The notes below the pieces were generated by a model. That model did no database searches. It saw only the letters and a list, made by a program, of their open reading frames with translations, and had not been told where the DNA came from. DNA of 6,281 nucleotides from CALMEE01 sp041748315 (lineage in GTDB: Bacteria; Planctomycetota; Planctomycetia; Pirellulales; Pirellulaceae). Location of the stretch: contig JBGTDM010000322.1 in NCBI GenBank assembly GCA_041748315.1, positions 1 to 6,281 of the forward strand. The letters are read 5' to 3'. Positions within the stretch are counted from its first letter, which is position 1; every line of letters begins with the position of its first letter. The position numbers were made by a program, and so were the translations under genes. Below are positions 5,748 through 6,281 of the stretch, one piece after another.

Positions 5748-6281
5748 CTATTTTGTGTACGGCTCGATAAACTGTTCGAGGACTTGAGGAGAAAGGGCGA
5801 AGCAGCGCACTCGACTATGGCGGGCAATATTCAGCCCAAAAAAGTTCCCGTCCAAATCAAAGATCGGACCACCACAAGCTTCCGGAGGGAGATCAGCATC
5901 ATGACAAAAAACCTGGGAAAACCCGTCGCGACGCAAACTCTTTGACATCATATCCGCAGCATGACGTGATGAATCCGGAGGTGATCCTAGAACGATTTCC
6001 GTTTCAAACTCGTCAGCTTCCCGTTTTACCGTCGCCGTGACGATTGTGTTGGGATCTAACACAGACAAGTAACTCAGAATGTCCGGTCGATTCGCGATTA
6101 ATTGTTCGTCGATACGTACAATAACATCTCCAGGTTTTAAACCAGCTCGACGAGCGGCGCCTTCGTCAACACTTTCCAGGATCACACCCCCCTGTTCAAA
6201 GTCGCTTAGGCTGACCCCCAAAAAACCTCGACTCACAACTCGGCGCGACGAGAATTCGCTGGTGCTTGACACGCTGATATA
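5748..6281 (-). CDS. PDZ protein with degenerate HtrA-like protease segment, 5'-partial
   Basis: C-terminal part of a PDZ-containing protein related to HtrA/DegP-type envelope proteins. A GTG at 6270-6272 could be a start, but the frame is open to the right edge and the first residues look like a linker, so the gene most likely continues outside. Numbering from that GTG, a PDZ domain spans about 16-96, with the ligand-binding loop GFLGV at 16-20 and the segment GAARRAGLKPGDVIVRID at 38-55. A second segment, about 108-170, resembles the end of a trypsin-fold domain: GFSQVFCHD, then EACGGPIFDLDG at 131-142, FGLNIAR and a final helix. In active HtrA proteases the corresponding motif is GNSGGP; here Cys133 stands at the serine position. 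The order PDZ, then protease-like end, differs from DegP (protease, then PDZ), so a first protease-like domain may lie upstream. Binding or chaperone function seems likelier than serine proteolysis. Confidence 0.8.
   Translation of the reverse strand, partial: YISVSSTSEFSSRRVVSRGFLGVSLSDFEQGGVILESVDEGAARRAGLKPGDVIVRIDEQLIANRPDILSYLSVLDPNTIVTATVKREADEFETEIVLGSPPDSSRHAADMMSKSLRRDGFSQVFCHDADLPPEACGGPIFDLDGNFFGLNIARHSRVRCFALSPQVLEQFIEPYTK

Noticed and set aside
1..6281. Search for CRISPR repeats, tRNA/rRNA genes, transposase genes, toxin-antitoxin or defence modules
   Set aside because: No regularly spaced repeats, no tRNA-like cloverleaf, no transposase or defence-family motifs were seen in any frame.

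Overview
The window reads as a stretch of planctomycete chromosome (Pirellulales/Rhodopirellula type). This is inferred from protein style rather than a marker gene. The clues are a redoxin carrying a TPR-like tail in front of it, the C-terminal remnant of a DUF1501 protein of the kind abundant in Planctomycetes, a very long LptD/OstA-like outer-membrane protein, and a PDZ protein followed by a degenerate trypsin-fold segment with a CGGP motif. GC content looks moderate, near one half.

Layout, left to right. (1) Positions 1-635, plus strand: 3' part of a TPR-thioredoxin (TlpA/ResA-like) gene whose start lies outside the window. It is closed by a strong hairpin terminator at 672-702. (2) Positions 878-1183, minus strand: about 100 codons of the C-terminal end of a DUF1501-family gene with no start and an in-frame stop where the rest should be, i.e. 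a decayed remnant. (3) Positions 1187-1523: a gene-poor spacer with a short direct repeat, a 14-bp GC palindrome and what may be a dispersed-repeat copy. A convincing sigma70-type promoter follows at 1524-1552. (4) Positions 1588-4986, plus strand: an 1132-residue LptD-like protein with signal peptide, two OstA-like modules separated by a Pro/Gln-rich linker, and a C-terminal beta-barrel. (5) Positions 5034-5639, minus strand: a RidA (YjgF/YER057c/UK114) family protein with an N-terminal export or anchor segment, convergent with the LptD-like gene across 47 bp. (6) Positions 5748-6281, minus strand: the C-terminal part of a PDZ/HtrA-like protein running off the right edge.

The intact genes share a cell-envelope theme: an envelope thioredoxin, outer-membrane LPS assembly, an exported RidA and an envelope PDZ protein. 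They do not form one operon; strands switch three times and each unit seems to have its own boundaries. I did not find a defence system, CRISPR array, RNA gene, transposase or obviously new multi-gene system. The most interesting points are the unusual architecture and single mature cysteine of the LptD-like protein, the exported RidA, the Ser-to-Cys change in the protease-like segment, and the DUF1501 remnant next to a candidate dispersed repeat.
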